DNA of 64,000 nucleotides, taken from the NCBI RefSeq assembly GCF_027409185.1, contig NC_084464.1, positions 47,467,095 through 47,531,094 on the forward strand. Reading direction: 5' to 3'. The stretch comes from Cynocephalus volans. Lineage: Eukaryota > Chordata > Mammalia > Dermoptera > Cynocephalidae. Each line of letters starts with the position of its first letter. The stretch's first letter is position 1. Under the pieces are notes generated by a model. The model made no database searches and was not told where the DNA came from. It saw only the letters and a program-made list of their open reading frames with translations. Made by a program: the position numbers and the translations under genes. Shown in pieces: positions 59,854 through 64,000 of this stretch.

Positions 59854-64000
<4,147 letters not shown>

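Overview
The window is nuclear DNA of a placental mammal. Evidence for this is split genes with GT-AG introns, MIR/L2/MaLR/L1 relics and a processed prohibitin pseudogene. I see no prokaryotic, plasmid or CRISPR-like system. The lineage is best read from the young SINEs. They are tandem dimers of two tRNA-Ile-like units with a bare poly(A) tail and no tRNA-unrelated body. That architecture is what I know from colugos (Dermoptera, the CYN/t-SINE families), so I favour a colugo such as Galeopterus. A rhinolophoid bat is the main alternative I cannot exclude without a repeat library. There are no Alu, B1/B2, carnivore, ruminant or horse SINEs.

Layout. Positions 1-28,140 hold the 3' half of BRPF3 on the plus strand. 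Eleven coding exons (413-25,931) carry about 722 codons, including the complete bromodomain and the C-terminal PWWP domain, followed by a long 3'UTR with two AATAAA signals. All intron phases agree, and one intron (5,834-6,139) uses a GC-AG donor. Positions 28,141 to about 60,000 are intergenic and repeat-rich. The only gene relic I recognise there is a PHB1 retropseudogene on the minus strand (47,858-48,915) with a 13-bp target-site duplication. Positions 60,043-60,247 are the first coding exon of PNPLA1 (patatin-like acyltransferase of skin acylceramide synthesis), with the nucleophile motif GTSAG. The rest of the window is its first intron. The order BRPF3 then PNPLA1 matches human 6p21.31.

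The two genes are not functionally linked. BRPF3 is a chromatin scaffold of HBO1-type acetyltransferase complexes, and PNPLA1 is an epidermal lipid enzyme.

The most unusual content lies in the retrotransposons: (i) a tRNA-SINE/L1 chimera inserted as one unit within a shared 16-bp duplication (34,901-35,448), as expected from template switching; (ii) an antisense L1 5'UTR copy with a roughly 104-bp GC-rich tandem array and a poly(A) tail but no ORF1 or ORF2, bounded by a 16-bp duplication (15,032-16,821); and (iii) an insertion that is only T16 within a perfect 14-bp duplication (21,077-21,119). These are by-products of L1 target-primed reverse transcription rather than a new cellular system.
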